A DNA stretch of 7,164 nt, from the NCBI GenBank assembly GCA_023389005.1, contig JAEWFE010000343.1:1-7164 (forward strand), read 5' to 3'. The notes under the pieces were generated by a model. The model was not told the origin of the DNA, did not search any database, and saw only the letters and a list, made by a program, of their open reading frames with translations. Below, in pieces: positions 5,473-7,164 of the stretch. Position 1 is the stretch's first letter. Each line of letters starts with the position of its first letter. Made by a program: the position numbers and the translations under genes. This stretch comes from Bacillota bacterium. GTDB taxonomy: Bacteria > Bacillota > Bacilli > Lactobacillales > Enterococcaceae.

Positions 5473-6750
5473 ATGATAAAGAAAAGTTGGCATTTATTTG
5501 GCCCTTTTCTTGCAGCATTTGTACTTTTAGGGGCGCTTCTCATCAGTCCTTTGGCACCTAAATTGATTAACCGTACCCAGATTTTTCAAGCTTCTACTTC
5601 GATGTCAGCTGATGTAATCAAGGGCAATGCGGTGAAGAATCAAGCCTTTACTGACAAGGAGTATGTCCCTTTTTTTGGTTCATCTGAATTAAGCCGTATC
5701 AGCGCCTTCCATCCGTCTACTTTAGCGATGAAGTACAAACGGCCTTATGTTCCTTTTCTTTTGGGGGCACCGGGAACACAGTCGATGACCCATTATTTAA
5801 TGTTGCAATCTATGGGCAAAGAATTAACCGGTAAAAAGATTGTTTTTGTGATTTCTCCGCAATGGTTTGTGCCAGAAGGAGTGACGAGCATGTATTTTGA
5901 CCGCTATTTTTCTAAGCAGCAAGCGTATCATTGGTTGTTCAATTTACAAAAGATTGAGGAAGCAGATCGCTATTTTGCCCAACGTTTATTAAAATATGAT
6001 GTGGTGCGTAAAGATGTCATGCTAACGGGGATACTTAATCGTGTGAGTCAAAATCAATTACCAACGCCGCTACAATATGGCTTTTTAAAGTTGGCTAATC
6101 GTTTTTATGAAAATGAAGATGCGATGTTTGCTGGTTTAGATATTAAAGGCAAAGAGCAAAAAGTAGCTAAAGCGATGAAGATTTTGCCGAATAAGTATAA
6201 TTATCAGCAACTTGATAAATTAGCCTATCAACAAGGTAAAAAACGCGTGGGTAAAACACCTTTTATGATTGATCGTCGTTTCTTTAATCGCAAAGTGAAA
6301 CCTGATTTAGTCAATCTAAGAGGTGCGCAACAAACTTTTGACTATCGTTATTCACCAGAGTATTCTGATTTTGAATTAGTATTACATGCCATGGCTAAAT
6401 ATCAAATTGAGCCACTCTTTATCATTCCACCGGTAAATAAGCAATGGAGTGATTATACCGGTCTGTCGCAAAAAATGTTAAAAGAATGCGCGGAAAAAAT
6501 TATTTATCAGTTGAAGTCACAGGGTTTTGAAAATGTAGTCGACTTTACTAATCAAGCAGCGACTCCTTACTTTTTACAAGATACGATTCATTTAGGTTGG
6601 CGTGGTTGGTTAGCCAGTGATCAATACATTCAACCATTTTTAATGAGCAAGAAACAACCTGTAAAATATCATCTGGATAATCGTTTCTTTACCAAAGAAT
6701 GGCAACAAGCGAAAGTAAACGAAATGGTCTTGCCAAATCCAAATGAGTAA
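5473..6750 (+). CDS. dltD: DltD, D-alanyl transferase to lipoteichoic acid
   Basis: The 425-residue membrane-anchored extracellular protein has a basic start (KKSWH) and one uncleaved signal-anchor segment at about residues 8-31, followed by an SGNH-hydrolase-like domain. FFGSSELSR (67-75) contains the nucleophile Ser70. DTIHLGWRGW (370-379) provides the Asp370 and His373 of the triad. FVISPQWF (125-132) and PLFIIPPVNKQW (314-325) are further conserved blocks. The protein receives the D-alanyl group on its serine and completes esterification of lipoteichoic acid at the cell surface. A TTG directly before (5470) would add one residue, but ATG 5473 is spaced better (8 bases) from AAGG (5461-5464), which lies at the end of dltC. 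Last gene of the operon, followed by a terminator. Confidence 0.96.
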   Translation: MIKKSWHLFGPFLAAFVLLGALLISPLAPKLINRTQIFQASTSMSADVIKGNAVKNQAFTDKEYVPFFGSSELSRISAFHPSTLAMKYKRPYVPFLLGAPGTQSMTHYLMLQSMGKELTGKKIVFVISPQWFVPEGVTSMYFDRYFSKQQAYHWLFNLQKIEEADRYFAQRLLKYDVVRKDVMLTGILNRVSQNQLPTPLQYGFLKLANRFYENEDAMFAGLDIKGKEQKVAKAMKILPNKYNYQQLDKLAYQQGKKRVGKTPFMIDRRFFNRKVKPDLVNLRGAQQTFDYRYSPEYSDFELVLHAMAKYQIEPLFIIPPVNKQWSDYTGLSQKMLKECAEKIIYQLKSQGFENVVDFTNQAATPYFLQDTIHLGWRGWLASDQYIQPFLMSKKQPVKYHLDNRFFTKEWQQAKVNEMVLPNPNE

Positions 6751-6755
6751 AATTT

Positions 6756-6800
6756 AAAAATAGCTTCCTAGTCTTGTGTATCGATTAGGAAGCCATTTTT
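6756..6800. terminator. Intrinsic terminator of the dlt operon
   Basis: GCTTCCTA (6763-6770) pairs with TAGGAAGC (6786-6793). After one mismatch the stem continues through AAAAAT (6756-6761) and ATTTTT (6795-6800), the latter also being the T-tract. It begins five bases after the dltD stop. The symmetric A and T tracts could stop transcription from both sides. It separates dlt from the LacI-type gene. Confidence 0.9.
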
Positions 6801-6811
6801 AGGTAAAGTTC

Positions 6812-6840
6812 TTGCGGTGTTCAGTAAACTGTTGTATAAT
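6812..6840 (+). promoter_or_regulatory. Promoter of the LacI-family gene
   Basis: TTGCGG (6812-6817), a 17-bp spacer and a perfect TATAAT (6835-6840) give a predicted start near 6847 and a leader of about 30 nt. This promoter makes the regulator gene independent of dlt. Confidence 0.75.
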
Positions 6841-6846
6841 GTTTAC
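6824..6846. promoter_or_regulatory. GTAAAC-N11-GTTTAC inverted repeat around the -10 (possible autoregulatory operator)
   Basis: GTAAAC (6824-6829) and GTTTAC (6841-6846) are exact inverted half-sites flanking the -10. They look like halves of LacI/GalR operators, which usually abut each other (as in GTAAACGTTTAC). The 11-bp interval is unusual, so each half may belong to its own degenerate site. GTATAATGTTTAC (6834-6846) is one such reading. Confidence 0.4.
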
Positions 6847-6875
6847 CAAAGACAACAGAATTGGGGAGTATGTTT

Positions 6876-7164
6876 ATGGTAGGGATTAGAACAGTTGCAA
6901 AACGGGCAAAGGTATCACCCGCTACTGTTTCTCGTTTCTTGAATAATGATCCGTCATTAAGAGTAACCGAGGAAACTAAAGAAAGAATTTTGGAAGCGGT
7001 AAAATTTTATCATTATGAAAAGAAAGAGCGTAAAGGGCAAAAAGGACCACTCATTGAATTAGGGGTTTTAACAACCGCCTCAGAAATTCATGAGTTGGAA
7101 GATCCGTATTTTCGCTCGATTCGAATTGGTATTTTGACAGAATCATCGAATAGTAATGTCGAAG
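6876..7164 (+). CDS. LacI/GalR-family transcriptional repressor, N-terminal part (3' end outside window)
   Basis: Ninety-six codons are visible before the window ends. The LacI-type helix-turn-helix is clear: IRTVAKRAKVSPATVSRFLN (4-23), then the third helix VTEETKERILEAV (30-42). The linker at 48-58 is Lys-rich and lacks the usual AR-x-L hinge pattern. The sensor domain begins at LIELGVL. ELEDPYFRSIRIGI (73-86) resembles the EDPYYxSIRxGVE segment of the EbgR/GalR/MsmR subgroup that regulates galactoside or galactose genes in Firmicutes, so a sugar effector is likely, but the target genes lie outside the window. I chose ATG 6876 because GGGGAG (6863-6868) is seven bases ahead; the in-frame ATG at 6870 would be one base from it. 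Family is certain; the subgroup is a memory-based match. Confidence 0.92.
   Translation, partial: MVGIRTVAKRAKVSPATVSRFLNNDPSLRVTEETKERILEAVKFYHYEKKERKGQKGPLIELGVLTTASEIHELEDPYFRSIRIGILTESSNSNVE

Overview
The window looks like chromosomal DNA from a low-GC Gram-positive bacterium, most likely of the order Lactobacillales (Enterococcus/Vagococcus/Lactobacillus-like). The reasons are the AT-rich composition, AGGAGG-type ribosome binding sites, short hairpin-plus-T terminators, and a complete dltXABCD operon for D-alanylation of teichoic acids. The species cannot be fixed from this sequence alone. All genes look intact except the two cut by the window edges. I see no mobile element, CRISPR array, tRNA or rRNA.

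Left part (1-1022): the 3' end of a flavin disulfide reductase whose C-terminus closely resembles RclA/hypothiocyanous-acid-reductase proteins runs rightwards. It meets a leftward HxlR/DUF24-family regulator that carries the N-terminal Cys-Pro typical of redox-sensing members. The two are tail to tail and share a bidirectional terminator. The pairing suggests a defence module against reactive chlorine, thiocyanate or electrophile stress.

Middle (1023-2103): a lone ornithine carbamoyltransferase gene with its own promoter and terminator. A near-consensus 18-bp ARG box covers the promoter's -35 region, so ArgR-type arginine control is likely even though no other arginine gene is visible.

Right-centre (2104-6800): a long regulatory intergenic region, then dltX (a 49-codon microprotein gene), dltA, dltB, dltC and dltD. 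They are packed with gaps of 1-22 bp and closed by one strong terminator. DltA activates D-alanine and loads it on the carrier DltC. DltB (MBOAT) with DltX moves it across the membrane, and DltD completes transfer to lipoteichoic acid. This lowers the negative surface charge and protects against cationic antimicrobial peptides. The region upstream of dltX holds candidate promoters, a 19-bp near-palindrome on an extended -10, a repeated ATAGTATA motif, a TTTAAT-N5-TTTAAG direct repeat, and a second palindrome inside a promoter-like element next to dltX.

Right edge (6801-7164): promoter, possible autoregulatory operator and the first 96 codons of a LacI/GalR-family repressor of the EbgR/galactose-type subgroup.

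The gene content is ordinary core metabolism and envelope biology. The parts most worth a second look are the regulatory sequences and the RclA/HxlR pairing, not a new gene system.
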